Assembly: GCF_963924675.1 (NCBI RefSeq)
Contig: NC_089220.1
Location: 116,514,697 to 116,578,696, forward strand
Length of the DNA: 64,000 nt
Direction: 5' to 3'
Source of the DNA: Phocoena phocoena
Lineage: Eukaryota > Chordata > Mammalia > Artiodactyla > Phocoenidae
The notes under the pieces were generated by a model. The model saw nothing but the letters and a program-made list of their open reading frames with translations. It had not been told where the DNA came from and made no database searches. The translations under genes were made by a program, and so were the position numbers. Shown here piece after piece: positions 49,726 through 61,659 of this stretch (its first letter is position 1; each line of letters begins with the position of its first letter).

Positions 49726-52700
49726 CTATTCTTCCACTTCTTACTGACCTCCAGGAGTCTTGGGTTTCACAGGCCCCTAACCCTGCCCTTGGAGGGGTGT
49801 CCTCTACCTCCCACCCACAGCTTCACAGGAGTGCCAGCTCCTATAGGATATTCAAGCTCTGCCCTCTCAGGGCCCTGGGCTGGGGCGGGGTCCCTGCACT
49901 GACTGAGCACCAGGTTCAGCCTGTGGCCAGATGAAATAACTCTGGGCTTTGAGGAGGCTGTGGCAGCCATCTGGATGGGCGGCACCTCAGGAAGGCTGGG
50001 TCACTACCTGAGACTGTAGGAGGGGCTGAGGCTCAACCACAGCTGTCTCTGGCACCTGTGCCTATATCCCCCTCCACACCTTGGAAAAGGAAGGTGTAAC
50101 AAAAAGAAGGCAGGGCAACTGTGTTCCAGCCCAGGCACTGCTGTGTGACTTTGAGCAGGTCCCTTTCCTTCTCTGAACCTGTTTTCCCCCCTGTGAAATT
50201 AAGAGCCCCACCCCACCCAATAATACCTGTTTCAAAAGGTGACCATTTGTAAAGCCCTTGGCACATGATGGACCATATCAATAAATGGTAACCCATTCTT
50301 TAAAGAAAAGTGAAGAGTCCAAATCTCATCCTCTCATCCTGCTCACTGGTGTCTGTGTGTGTGTGGGGGGGGTATCCAGGAGACCAACCAGGAGGGTCCA
50401 CAAGCAGGCCATCCCAGGGGCCTGAGAGGAACAAGGTGCTGACCCTGGTGCCCCCACTTGACACCAGCCTGTGGAGAAGCCAGCCAAGATTTACAGGTGG
50501 AAGAGCTGCGGGTTTGGTTTCAAGGGCAAAGCTTCTGTTAGGCCTCCTTTGTAAAATAAGAACAAGGAACATAAAACCTGTGCAATAGGTAATGTGGGGA
50601 GGGACAGGTGGAGGAGAGAGGACGAGGAGTTAGGAGGGTGGAGGCAGGGAAGGACGCAGGCCCAGGAGCTGGGCACTGCTGCTCAGGCTGTCACGCTGCG
50701 CCTTCTCTCTTGAGCATCCCAGGGGAAGGGGTCTGGGCCTCTGAGCTGCTCCTAGGCTGCCCCCCGGGGCAGTCACTGGACAAAAACCCCTCCTGATCTT
50801 CCTGGAGCTGGAGGAGACCAAGTCCCGGCCCCAGGCTGTGTGTGGGGGGCGGGCATGGGCCTCCTTGGCAGCTGTCAGCAGCAAGGCTCACGTCAGCACT
50901 CCACCCTCCGGGGCCTTCTGCCTAATGGGATTGGACAGACCCCTTTCCCCTCAGTGGTTTTCAGGACCAAGAGCAAAAGAGGCAGGAATGTGGGCCATGG
51001 GGAGGCTGGGGGGTGAGCACTCACTGAACCCTCACACAGTGGGCTGGCTGGGGCCTGGGGTTAGGGAGCGGCAGGTTCCTTCCTCACAGCCTAAGAACCC
51101 TGAGCAGCTCTGACCTGTCTGCACGTCCCTGGAATCGGGGTGGGGGGTGGGTAGTGGAGGCTCTGGGGCAGGAGCTGGCTCTGGGGCTCAGGCAGAGTTG
51201 GGCACGGAGGGCAGGCTGAGGGGTCCCCAGGCTCTGCTGGCCTCCCCCGCCTCCCGCTTCCTTCCCCTGCTCTTCTCCCAGGGTTGGTCCTTTGGGAGAA
51301 GAGTCCAACGCTGGCTGGGCTTGGGGGACTTAGTGGAGGTAGGAGGACAGGGCAGAGTAAGCGCCCAGATGCTGGAGGGGACAGTGGGCAGCAGCGGGTG
51401 GAGGAGGCCTGCCCCGCCTTGGGCACTTTCTTTTTTTTTTTTTTTTTTTTACAGACCTAGTTCTAACTGGTAGTCAAGAATCATAGATACATCACAAACA
51501 CTTGGGCACTTTCAAGGTTTTAAAGGTGAGAGGCAGAAACAACTCTCACTCCTAGGAGAAAAACCATATTATTAAAAAAGCAGATTAGCATATTTCCCAT
51601 AGGCCTCTGTCATTCAAAGAAAGCCCTAGGGAGCCCCACCTCCTCTGGCTGGCTGCCTCCCTCCTTGGCAGGTGGCTTAGACACATCTAAATGTCTTGCC
51701 CAGGAAGGGCCCTTCCCCAGGGCCTCCTCCACCTGCCTCAGCCTCCCAGGCCTTTCCTGTACCCAGTGCCCCCATGGGGGCCCACTCCTCTCCACATCCA
51801 CATGTATCATAATACCAGGCCCCTGTTCTCAGACAGCCAATGCAGACATCACAAACAAACAACTGGGGTCTGAGGGGCCAACCTTTCATCCCATCATCCT
51901 TCTATTCAATTAGTCTTTCACAAACCCTGTCCTCCTCACTCCCACTCTCCCTCCCACCCATTCTTCTCCACTCACCCACCCAGCTGGGTCCATTCATTCT
52001 CCTCCTTCCTTCCCCTCATTTTACTCACTGAGGCTTTTTCATCCAGCCCGTTCCCCATCTGAAAATAACATTTATTGAATTCTGGGTGCCAGGCTCATGT
52101 ACGGTGACTCATTTAATCCTTAACATTCCCACGGGGCATTTATGTTCATCCTCATTTTACTGAGAAACAGGCTAATCAGTGGGTCCCAAGCTTCAGGGCC
52201 AAATGGCAAGGCCAGAATTTTAGCTATGCCTCCTGCCCTCTGGGCCACTGCTCTACACTGCCTCCCAAGAGTCAGGCTTCAGGGAAATTAGGTCCCTCCT
52301 AACGTTTCCTTCCCTGTACAGCAGCCCTTTAAGGTCTGCACGGAAGGCTGAGCAGCCTTGGTGGCTGGTCAGGGGGTGAGCTCCCCTTCCCCTAAGTCCC
52401 CAAAGATGCTCCTGAGTGCCATTCAGGCCAAGACCCCATCAGTGGCTGGGGCGAGGGCTGCTGGAAACCACCCCAACTTGGGGGGTCTGGGGAGCTGAGC
52501 ATGAACACAGGACACCCTAGAGGATGCCCTTTCCCCGATCTAGCTCACTGCCCACTCACTGGCCCAGGGTAAGAGGGGGCAGCGACTGGGGTGAGGGAGT
52601 GTGCAATGCAGAGCACAGAGGGCAGCAGGACTGCACCCTTGCCATTGAGCCCTCCTCCACGTGCAGAGAGGAAGGGCCTTGCCTGGGCTCCCAGGCCTGT

Positions 52701-52920
52701 GCTGGTCTCCTGGGTGGTGGGAGGACTGGTGGCTGGTCCACCTGACTCTCCCAGATCTCCCAGGGGCTAAGGGCAGGAGGCAGATGTGGCTCTCACTCCC
52801 CCACCCTGGGGCCTCCCCAGCCCTCCCTCATGTCACCCAGCTTTTCCTGGGGCTCCTCTAGTCCCAGCCTGTGAACAGGGGCTACCTCCAGTTTCTCCCA
52901 GGTCAAGAAGCGAAGAACAA
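49726..52920. other. Spacer between convergent CPLX3 and ULK3
   Basis: About 3.2 kb separating two convergently transcribed genes. Holds MIR-like pieces (about 50110-50300 sense, about 52060-52260 antisense) and a small poly(A) retroposon (51431-51500). No exon recognised. Confidence 0.6.
51431..51500 (-). mobile_element. Short poly(A) retroposon of unknown source
   Basis: On the minus strand, a 50-nt segment followed by A20 (T20 at 51431-51450 on the plus strand). A perfect 13-bp target-site duplication, cttgggcactttc, flanks it at 51418-51430 and 51501-51513, the hallmark of L1-machinery retroposition. The body lacks the tRNA-derived SINE head and was not recognised. It may be the 3' end of a small RNA or mRNA. 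Confidence 0.7.
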
Positions 52921-52924
52921 GTTT

Positions 52925-54042
52925 AGAAAATAATTTAATAGAAAAACAATGAATTACATTCTTTACACCCAGCCTCCTATAGGGAAAGCAGACAACTCTT
53001 GCCCCAAGGAGGCATTTCAGGGCAGAAGGGTTAGAAATCACTAACACCCTCTCTGACTTTTTAGAAAAGAAACCCCTAAATAACTCTAGGTGTATATATT
53101 CTTTCCAGATTAAAGTCACTTTGTTCTCCTGAAAGCCCATGTAGGGGGTTGAGGAGATAGTAGCAGTCCCATTGGAGAGATGGGGAGACCCAGGCCCAGA
53201 AAGGGGAAGGAGCTTGCCCGGGGTCACACACTGGAGTAGCAGCAGTGTCAGACCTAGAATCAGGTCTCCTGGATCACTGGGTCCCCTGGAGCCTGAAAGG
53301 CCAGGCAGCCCCCATGCCTCCCCATCCCAGGCCAGGACCAGCTCTGAGGCCAGTAGGGGCATTCCCCACAGAGGGATGAAGGTGGGAGGAATGACTGAGG
53401 ACCCCTCCCCTTGTACCCCCCAGGCCAGGGCAAGAACAAGGCATGGGATTTCTCAAATTTGCCTCACCTCTACAAAAGATATTATTTTCATGCATGAAGG
53501 ATTATCTTAAAATATTGAGAGGGTGGGCAGGGGTCAGCTCCCAGGAAGACTGGTGAGTTCTGTGGGGCTGAGTGCATATGGTGGGATGGGTGCTCCCTGA
53601 GGGGTCTTGGAGTGCCCTGCTCCACTGCAAGGAGGGAGGTAAGTTGCAATAAAGGCTCCCAGGAAGGAAAGGGGTGGGCACAGCTGCCTCCTGGCAAGGA
53701 GGGGAAAGAGAACAAGTGCCCTGCAGAGGGCTCCCTGATCGTCTCAGAGCAAAAACAGAAATCAACAGGCTCAGGGCTCAGCAACCACCAAATAACAGAA
53801 GTCACGTGAAAGAAACACTCTTCTCCCAGAGTCCTCCCCACCCCAGTGCTCCCAGTACACACAGTGGGTAGGGAGTTAAGAGTTTTTCAAGTGGTGCTGG
53901 GGATGCTGGGATGTGGGGTGTCCCAGAGTTGCCCATCCAGGAAGCCTGCTCCGCAGGGTGGCAGAGGGCCACAGAATTCTGAGGGTCAGCTGGGGTGAGC
54001 GTGCCCCCAATTCCCAGTGACCTGTCCAATCATCCTGCAGCG
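52925..54042 (-). other. ULK3: ULK3 3' untranslated region
   Basis: Lies downstream (minus strand) of the ULK3 stop at 54043-54045 and continues to a possible end near 52.92 kb. The end is inferred from an ATTAAA-type signal. Confidence 0.5.
52934..52939 (-). terminator. ULK3: Possible ULK3 poly(A) signal ATTAAA
   Basis: TTTAAT on the plus strand is ATTAAA on the minus strand, in an A/T-rich patch about 1.1 kb after the ULK3 stop. No canonical minus-strand AATAAA was seen between it and the stop. Confidence 0.45.
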
Positions 54043-57000
54043 TCACTGCAGAGTACAAGCTGTGGAGGGGAAAGTGGGGAGCGTCAGTCTCAGGTCTCTG
54101 GCAAAAGAGGCAGAATCCAGGGCTGCCCCAGCTCTCACCCCTCCTTGCGGGGAGGGTCAGACCCCAGGGCAGGACTCACAGCTACGAACAGACTCCGACA
54201 GCCCCTCTTTGTCCAGGGTCTCAGCTTCCCAATGAGACTCCCTCATCTGCGGAACATAAAGGGCAGAGACAGTGATGGAGAGGCCTTCAGACAGAGACGA
54301 GAGGAAGACATACACAGTGGGGAGCAGGGGACAGACGGCCACAGGCAGAGAGGAACAGAACACATACAGCTTCATCCCAGTGTGGGCCCCCATGTGCCCA
54401 CCTTGACCTGCTCCTTCAGGTATTCAGCTCGAGCCATGAGATTCTGAACCTGACAAGGGAAGACATGCCCATGGACGTGGGGCGAGGAGAGGCCTCCAAA
54501 TGGAGCTCCTCCTCACTCCCGATGCTCTCCAGAACCCTCTGCCTCATTAGAACAACTTGCCGCTGAGTCCTTATCTGCTCCTTCCTCCAGGAAGCCTCCC
54601 GATTGCTGCTGAGTTCCCAGATCCTGCCTGTCCCCTTGCCCTGACCTGAGCACCCAAGCCCTGACAGAGTGCGAGGGGCCACCAACTTAGCAAGTCTGTG
54701 TGGTCTAACTCCCAGACTTGGAGCACCCTGAGGGAACCCAAGGAGGTCCCCACAAATGGGAGCGGGGCAAACGGGGAAGAGGAAGTCCCCCAAGCCTCCC
54801 GACCCCAGTGGGCACCTCAGTGTGAAGCAGCTCCCGCCTCCGGCCTGGGGGCTCCGCTGCAGAGAGAGGGAGGGCACGTGGTGAGGGCAGGGCAGCCAGA
54901 GGCTTAGGGGAGTACGGTGATGGGGCCTCACCTGCCAGCAGTAGAAGCAGCTCCCCCAGGCCGTGCTGGTACAGGGCCAGAGCATCCTGCTCCCCGCCAG
55001 CCTCATCCTCCTGCAGCCACAGAGACACCAGGTCATTTAGGGGCATGACTTGGATTCCTCCCTGCCCTGCCCAGACCCCTCCCCCTGGCTACAAACCTTA
55101 GCCACGGCAGCTGAAGCCACTTCCAGGGCAGCTAGGAGGCGCGGCTTGTCCCGGGCCATCTCTGGGACGAGGCGCAAAGGCTCAGGGTGAGGGGAGCAGC
55201 CTGCTTTCTCATCTCAGGATGCCGACCCCAACCTGCCTCCCCCTCAGGCTGGAGGGAAGTTGCTGGGAACTGGTGGTCAGCCAGGATTGGGGCCTACCTC
55301 TGAGCAGGTCTCGGGCAGAGGTCCCCTGCCTCAACAGGGCCCGATTGGAGGAGGAGACGATGGCCTTGAGCTCCTCAGCCCGGGACACGTACTGTCCCAC
55401 CTGCAGGAGGACAAGGGGCCGAGGAAGGGCTCTCTCACCTTGCCTGCCTCACCAGCACCCACCTCCAGGTTCTCCCTCAGGGACCGCCCCAGACTGTAAT
55501 GTCAGAGGTCAACTGAGGCTGGCCTGACCCCCTTCCCAGGGAGAGAGGTTCCTCTAAGAGCCAATCCCCAGAGGCCCTGGGATCCCTCACCCATTTCCTC
55601 AGGGGACTCTCATTCACCTTTGCCTTAATTGCCTCCTTCCGCTGGGTGTCCACTTCATCTGCAGAAAGTGCGGGTTTATACGAGGAGTCTAGAGTGAGGA
55701 GACGGCTGCCCCACACCAAACCCTCTGGAATCCCCCAAAGCATTAAGTTCCAGATTTACCCTCTGCCTTGTCTCCCACAAAATTCTGGAAGGGGAGCTGC
55801 TTCTGGAATCCAGCCACTGCAGCTATGGCTGACCCCACCCCTGCTGCACCCGGCCTGGCACTCACAGTGCAGGGCAGGCACGAAGAAGTCCAGAGCCTTG
55901 CAGTAGAGAGATAAAGCGGCCGCGGCGTCCCCCTCCTGGTCCTTCTTCACAGCCTGCACCACCAAGGCGGTCTGGGGGACAGACAAATGAGAAGTCATGC
56001 CCACCCCCCATACTCACCACAAGGGGCGATGCCCTGAGCCCACCCTCTGCCTCCTGCTGGGCAAATCACCTGGTCACCACTGAAAGGGGTAGATGAAACC
56101 CCCAACCTGCCCTCGGCCCACCCATCTCCCTTGGTTGCTCACTGCTTGTGCCAGGCTCTCCCCACTCGGCATGTGCTCCAGGTCCACCCAAGGGTGGGCA
56201 AAGAAGTCCTGGAAGGAGATGCGGCGGCTGGGGTCCCGCTCCAGAAGCCGCTGCAGCAGGTCCCGGCAGTCCTGGGAGAGGGCAGGACGCAGGGGGAGCT
56301 GCGGGGGTGGGGGAGGTACAGATCACACTGGGCTCCGGCACCTCGGCCCCCAGCCCCAGGCGCCGGTCAGGACCACCCTGTCCTGGGACGCCCCAGAGAT
56401 ACACATTAGGCAGATAAAGTGAGACCAGGAAGAACAGTGATGGGTCAAAGTGTCACAGCCAGTGAGAGCCAAGCCTCCTCCCCCAGGCTCCTGTCCACGC
56501 CCTCACTGGAACCCGTAGCTGTCATGGAACCCTGTTTCCAGATCCTTTTCCCCTCTCTGGAATATGTTTCGGGGAAGGCTGGGCCTAGGTCTGCTTTGGC
56601 CTTCTCCCCATGGAGGGCCTGCAGCGGGCTTTGCTCCCTGTTGTGGCTGATCTGAGTCCCTGGAACTGAATGGAGCCGACTTCCAGGCTAGGGTGTGTCC
56701 CAGCTCCACGAAGGTGGCCTGGAGACCACACCCCAGTCTGTGCAGGTGGCAGTGAGGTCTCCTACCTCAGGGCCCTGACTCTCTCCGCCCCACAGCAGGT
56801 GCCGAGGCCCTGCTAGACCTACCTCAATAACCCGGTTGCTCCGGATCTTCTCTTCCAGCTCCGAGAACGACCTGGAGGCAAAGGGGGGCTGCCCGAAGAG
56901 GGCTTCTGTGGAAGGGAGGCAGAGGGGAGGCTGGCAGGGGATAGGGTCAAGCCTGGCCTGGCCCACTCCTGGGGAGCAGCCCCAGACCAGGAGAGTCAGC

Positions 57001-59590
57001 GTTCTCATTAAAACGCTTCAGGAGTGGCCCAGAGAGGCCTTGCAGTGCAGGCCTCCAGGTGGGGGCAGGGGACAGCGCTCTCACCATACAGGATGACCCC
57101 CACGGACCAGAGGTCCACACGGGCATCGTACTGCCGCTGACACACCATCTCGGGAGCCATGTAGAGGGGAGAGCCACGGAGCACATGCTTCTCATCCCAG
57201 GGGGACATGTGCTGTGCAAAGCCAAAGTCTGCAGGCAAGAGGCCAGGCAGCAGGGCTCAGATTCCAGCTGCTTCTGCTCCTGGCCTTTACAGCCTCACCC
57301 TGGGCTCCAGTGCAGTTTCAGGTTAATGGGCCTCTCTGGCCTCCAGTTTCAGGTTAAGGGGCCTCTCTGGCCTCCAGTTTCAAGTCAGTTCTCCTCCAAA
57401 TTTTATCAGGGGCCACAACCACTGCTTTCCCACCTCACACTCTCCAACACTGCCACCACAGATTGAGTCATACTTTGAGCCCCAATCTTGGTGACAGATA
57501 AAGTACTAACCCTGGTCACACTCTGAAGCCTGACTCTGGTCACACACTGAGCCCTGAGCCCGCCCATGACACTGCTGGAGTCGAGCCTGGGTAGCCTGAG
57601 AAAGGCACTACCTTTTGGTGATGGGGCCCATCCCTGGACCTCCCCAGTCTGTCACTGTTTGATGACTCAGTAGAGGGCTCCATGAGAGCCACCCTCCAAA
57701 CCTCCACGCCTTTTGTTCCAGACTCATACCTGCCAACTTAAGGTGGGGCTTCTCCAAGGAGCTCAGCAGAATGTTCTGTGGCTTCAGGTCCAGGTGAGAG
57801 ATGTTCCGTTCATGCAGGAACTGCAGGGCACTAGCTGGGGAGTAGGACCCATGCAGAGACACAGGTCAGAGAAGCCCATCTCCCACACCCTCTCACCTCC
57901 CCAGCCTTATATCTGCCCCTTCAAGCCTGCACAACCCCAGTTCTGACCTGGCTGGTCTACCAAATGCTTTACATACAAGCACCAGGCTCCCCCTTCTGCT
58001 AAGAATTTTCCCCACCCCCACCTCAAGTGACCTCCTTTCCTCCCTTGTACCCCTTCACAAGTCTCCCATCCTCCTAGAAGCTTCCCTAGATGCCCCAGCC
58101 CTTTAGGTCCTTGCTCTCTTCCTTAGCAAAGCACTTGGGTCTTTGGTATGTTCTATAAGGTCTTTGCATTACATTCCACGTGTGGAAGCCTGCACTCCCC
58201 ACAGATCGGGGCTCCTCCCCGTCTCCCTCACAGCATCCTTAAGCCAGGGATGGGCACATAGCAAGGATGGGCCCTAAAAATCCAAGCTGGGCTGGGAGAC
58301 GACTGCTAAGAGTGTCAGAGCACTAAGCCTGGGGCAGGGGTAGTGTGAGAGGGCAGAGATCATGGGAAGGGGTGTCAGGCTGGGGTCAGAGGCTTTTACC
58401 CAACTGCTGCATGAAGACCCGAGCCACCTTCTCAGGCAGAATCCTGCGGGTATGGATGAAGCGAGACAGGTCACCTCCTGCACAGAATTCCATGATGAGG
58501 TAGATGTTGTCACTGTCCCACTGTGGTTAAAGGCAGAGAGGAGGCTTGAGGAGAGTGTCTCTTCTCCAGCCCCCTTTAGGGGTGGCCCCATCCCAGGCCC
58601 ACACCTGGAAGTCTTTCAGCTGTACGATGTGGCGGTGTCGAATGCCCTTGAGGATCTCAATCTCTGTCAGGAGGTTTTCCACAGATGCCTTGTTCAGACT
58701 CTTCTTGGACACGCACTTTATGGCTACCACCTCACGAGTATCCTTCTGTGGGGAAAGGAGATTTGACGGCTCTGCCTTGAGGGTACCAGGGACTATGTGT
58801 GGCCAGAAGGGCTCTGGTTCCCTCTGCCCCTCTCCCCCTCACAGGGCCTACCCACTCACACTAGCATCCAGGCTTCCCAGCTGCCCCTTCTCAGGCCAAT
58901 GAGGCACCCGGATTCTGGAATCCCGGCTTCCCCACCAGCCTGGTGTTCTCTGCTCCACAATCCCTTTCATTGTATTCTAGAGTGCCCCTGCTAAAGCATG
59001 TTATTCACTGTTCTAAACTGCCCACTCTGCTTCCTAAGTGGGTCCAGCCTTCTAGAACCCTGCCCCATACTCCTCCCAGACCATAGGTATCCTCCCTGTT
59101 TCGAGCCTGTTCTTCAGCCACTGACACCGAGGCGCCATCGAGGTCTCCACCTGTCTCTTCACACAACAGGGGTGTGTGTATGTGTGTTTGTTTTGAAGAC
59201 CTATTGGTGGCGGTCACCACCCACCTCCTCCACGGAAGGTCCCCTGCACCCTCCCAGTGTGCCCTCTGGGGCCCTTCCCTCTTTAGACTTACTGAACGTG
59301 CAATGGGGTTGGTAGGGCTACGGCTACCGCTAACGGCTCTCACACCCTCTCTAACCCTTTCTAGTTTCCCGGCCCGGCACCCGCCTGGGCTTGCTCAGGG
59401 TCTGGCGGGCACCGGGGCCAGGCCCTCAAAAGTTCTCGTGCCCCCGATTCCTGCCTCGCACAGAAGCCCCGGGGCGCCCCGCACCCACCTTGGCGTAGGC
59501 CTTGTACACCGTGGCGTACGTGCCACTGCCCAAGCGCTCGGTGAGAATGAAACCGTCCAGCCGCGGAGGGCCCCAGCCAGGGCCCGCCAT
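54043..59590 (-). CDS. ULK3: ULK3, unc-51-like serine/threonine kinase 3 (16 coding exons)
   Basis: Serine/threonine kinase linked to autophagy, GLI regulation in Hedgehog signalling, and ESCRT-III control of cytokinesis. ATG at 59590-59588. Exons in order: 59489-59590, 58605-58745, 58400-58520, 57730-57834, 57085-57228, 56823-56905, 56143-56298, 55866-55971, 55618-55658, 55298-55400, 55097-55161, 54932-55010, 54816-54856, 54402-54449, 54180-54246, 54043-54059. Total 1419 nt gives 472 residues, the human length; every junction is GT-AG in phase. Kinase domain about 14-270: GSGTYATV loop, VAIK lysine, [19 protein letters not shown]. Two MIT-type helical domains follow (about 280-350 and 375-445: [37 protein letters not shown]), known in the family to bind ESCRT-III tails. 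The C-terminus SSCTLQ matches human. No lesions. Convergent with CPLX3 and in tandem with SCAMP2. Confidence 0.97.
57313..57388. repeat. 31-bp tandem repeat in a ULK3 intron
   Basis: The unit beginning cagtttcaggttaa repeats at 57313, 57344 and 57375 (last copy partial), differing by one or two bases, between the exons at 57085-57228 and 57730-57834. Confidence 0.85.
59241..59317 (+). repeat. 77-bp inverted repeat, arm in ULK3 intron 1
   Basis: Perfect reverse complement of 60917-60993 in the SCAMP2 3'UTR. Flanking bases differ on both sides, so the homology is sharply bounded. The arms are about 1.6 kb apart, with ULK3 exon 1 and promoter between them. Confidence 0.93.
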
Positions 59591-59900
59591 CCCGACCGCC
59601 GCGCGCCCGCTGCCGGGCGCTTCCTGATTTCCGGCGCCGGGTTCCGGCCAGGAGCCCAGAACGGACAGCGCGCGGCTGTAGGACAGAACTCCACGCTGCC
59701 CCCAGCGGAGCCCGCCGAAAGTGCAGCGCGGCGGGCGGGGCGGGGCGGGGCGCCGGCTCCCCACCGCCCCCGAGCCCCGCCCCCTCCAGGGGCTCCAGTG
59801 GCTGCTCCTGGGCGCCTCCACCCGCATTGGAAATCACATGACCCGCCAGTACCCGCAAGATCCGTTTGGGGATACTGAGGAGCTCGCGGGCCTAACAGGA
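59591..59900 (-). promoter_or_regulatory. ULK3: ULK3 CpG-island promoter
   Basis: GC- and CpG-rich from about 59460 to 59830, spanning ULK3 exon 1 and its upstream flank. Tandem GC boxes (ggcggg/ggggcggggc) lie at about 59731-59755. Further upstream, an inverted CCAAT box (attgg, 59826-59830) adjoins TCACATGA (59834-59841), an M-box/E-box bound by MITF/TFE-family factors. No TATA box. The promoter role follows from position 5' of the ATG; factor binding is inferred. Confidence 0.75.
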
Positions 59901-60282
59901 GTTAGTGGAGGCCAGCAGACGAGGTCACCTAGGGAATCCCATCCAGGCTCAGACAGCATCCTAGAGATCGCCCACGTGAAGGGGCGATAAGAGAGAAGCC
60001 CGGCTGAGCAGGTGTGTAAGACGGGGAGGGGGGGTTCAAAGAGGTCCCCCGCCCCCAAGACCAGCAGCTCTGAAAGTGGAAGTACTGGGACGAGAAAGTA
60101 CCATGGAAGACAACAAGCAATCTCAGTACGGGGCCAGCCAGGGAGTAGAGCAGCCAGACGCAGAGTCTTCACTGTCTCCTCTCGCCTATGGCTGGCGTGC
60201 CTCAGCCCCTACCCTATGGGCCACTCCCATCCTCCCAAGTCCAGCAGACATGAGGACCAGTATTGTCTGAAAATGTCTTGTT

Positions 60283-60288
60283 TTTATT
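60283..60288 (-). terminator. SCAMP2: SCAMP2 poly(A) signal AATAAA
   Basis: TTTATT on the plus strand, AATAAA on the minus, about 1.37 kb beyond the SCAMP2 stop. Further 3' on the minus strand the sequence becomes the ULK3 upstream region. Confidence 0.75.
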
Positions 60289-60916
60289 TAAGGACAAAAT
60301 TGAGACATAACATATACATTTATACACGGAGAAAAAAATACCAGAAAGGAGTTTACAAAACCTTGGTCACTGCCATTATCATTCAGTGGCTCTGGGGCTG
60401 TGTAAGCTGGCAGCTTGAGGGCTGTCTCTGGGTAGCAGGTTGGCCAGCTTTTTGAGAAGTCCCCTCAGTCCACCCACCGACTCCTACCACCTCTGGAGGA
60501 CAGGGTACAGGTTTTAACCGTGAACTCCTAAGCACCCATCACAGTGACACACCTCCTTGGGAATCCCCAGGACTAGTGGAAGGTGACCTATACTTTACTT
60601 GGGAGTATGGGAGAACCCTAGAGGATTAGTCTGGAACCCTCAGAAAGGTGGCCTGAAGGATGCAGTTCTGAACTGATTCCCCCTGCCCTCCCTCTGAGTC
60701 ATACAAGCTAGATATTGCTGATGGTGGGGGGCAGGGGTGGGGGAGGGCAGAATCTGAGGCCAAGGGAAAGGGCAGCTACCTCTCCGGAAGAGAAGAAATC
60801 AAACCAGGACCAAATAAACCACAAGCAAACAGTCAAACCCACCTTCCTAGAAGACAGCCAAAGGCTGGCCAAGACAACTTTGGGTCGGCGTCCTCTATCC
60901 CTCTCCATCCGCAAAT

Positions 60917-60993
60917 CCCTACCAACCCCATTGCACGTTCAGTAAGTCTAAAGAGGGAAGGGCCCCAGAGGGCACACTGGGAGGGTGCAGGGG
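60917..60993 (-). repeat. 77-bp inverted repeat, arm in SCAMP2 3'UTR
   Basis: Perfect reverse complement of 59241-59317. Read in the SCAMP2 mRNA sense it equals the antisense of the ULK3 intron 1 transcript over 77 nt. Confidence 0.93.
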
Positions 60994-61659
60994 GCCTAAA
61001 GGGCTATGAAACTGTTTGTGAGAAACATGAGGCAGGAAAAGAGGCTGGGGCAACCAGGTTAGAGGCTCTGGAAGCCCGGAGACCACTCCAGTGATCTGAG
61101 GAACAGAGTTCAGACTGCAGCTCATCTAAAGGGGAGCCCTTAGGAGGCTACCCCAGCCTGGGCAGGAAAGAAGGGCAGGACTGTGGGAGCCACAGGCTGG
61201 GTCTGTGACACCAGACTCAGGCCAGGCCTGTTGGGGAAAGAGTGGAATCTCAGGACTCCAGCAGAAATAAAACTCCAGCTGGGGTGGGCCCAGGGCTGCC
61301 AGTGACCCCAAGTGTTTACACGTGTGTATGTGTGTGAGTACGTGTGTGTGTATGTGTGTAGGGAGAAGAGAACTTTGGGTCCTGCTGCTTCCAGAGAGAC
61401 CAAAAAATCCTACCAAACCACCACCAGAGAAGGAAAGACAGCTGTTTTTTTTCCTCTTGTGTAAAAAACAGTCCCTGTCCCTCCCGCCACTTTCCTCGGG
61501 TGGAAGGGAGAGCTGGTTGCTGAGGAAGGAGGAAGAGCCACGGACAAGACCCTCCCCAGGTCTGTGCTGGGCAGAGCCACTGCTTAAGGCACCCGCGGAA
61601 GTGCAGCTCAGGAGGCAGGTGAGAGAAAAGGCCAGGGCAGAGGAAGAGAGTCAGGAGGG

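Larger units (their letters stand above)
60262..61659 (-). other. SCAMP2: SCAMP2 3' untranslated region
   Basis: Extends from the SCAMP2 stop codon (61660-61662) to just past the minus-strand AATAAA at 60288-60283, about 1.4 kb. Contains one arm of the 77-bp inverted repeat (60917-60993) and a TG/CA-rich stretch at about 61319-61360. Confidence 0.75.

Noticed and set aside
52071..52076. Minus-strand AATAAA as the ULK3 poly(A) signal
   Set aside because: It lies about 2 kb beyond the ULK3 stop within MIR-like sequence. The ATTAAA at 52934 is nearer, though the choice is not certain.
60719..60760. G-rich run (ggtggggggcaggggtgggggaggg) as a quadruplex of note
   Set aside because: Similar G-runs are frequent across this GC-rich region, and nothing distinguishes this one.
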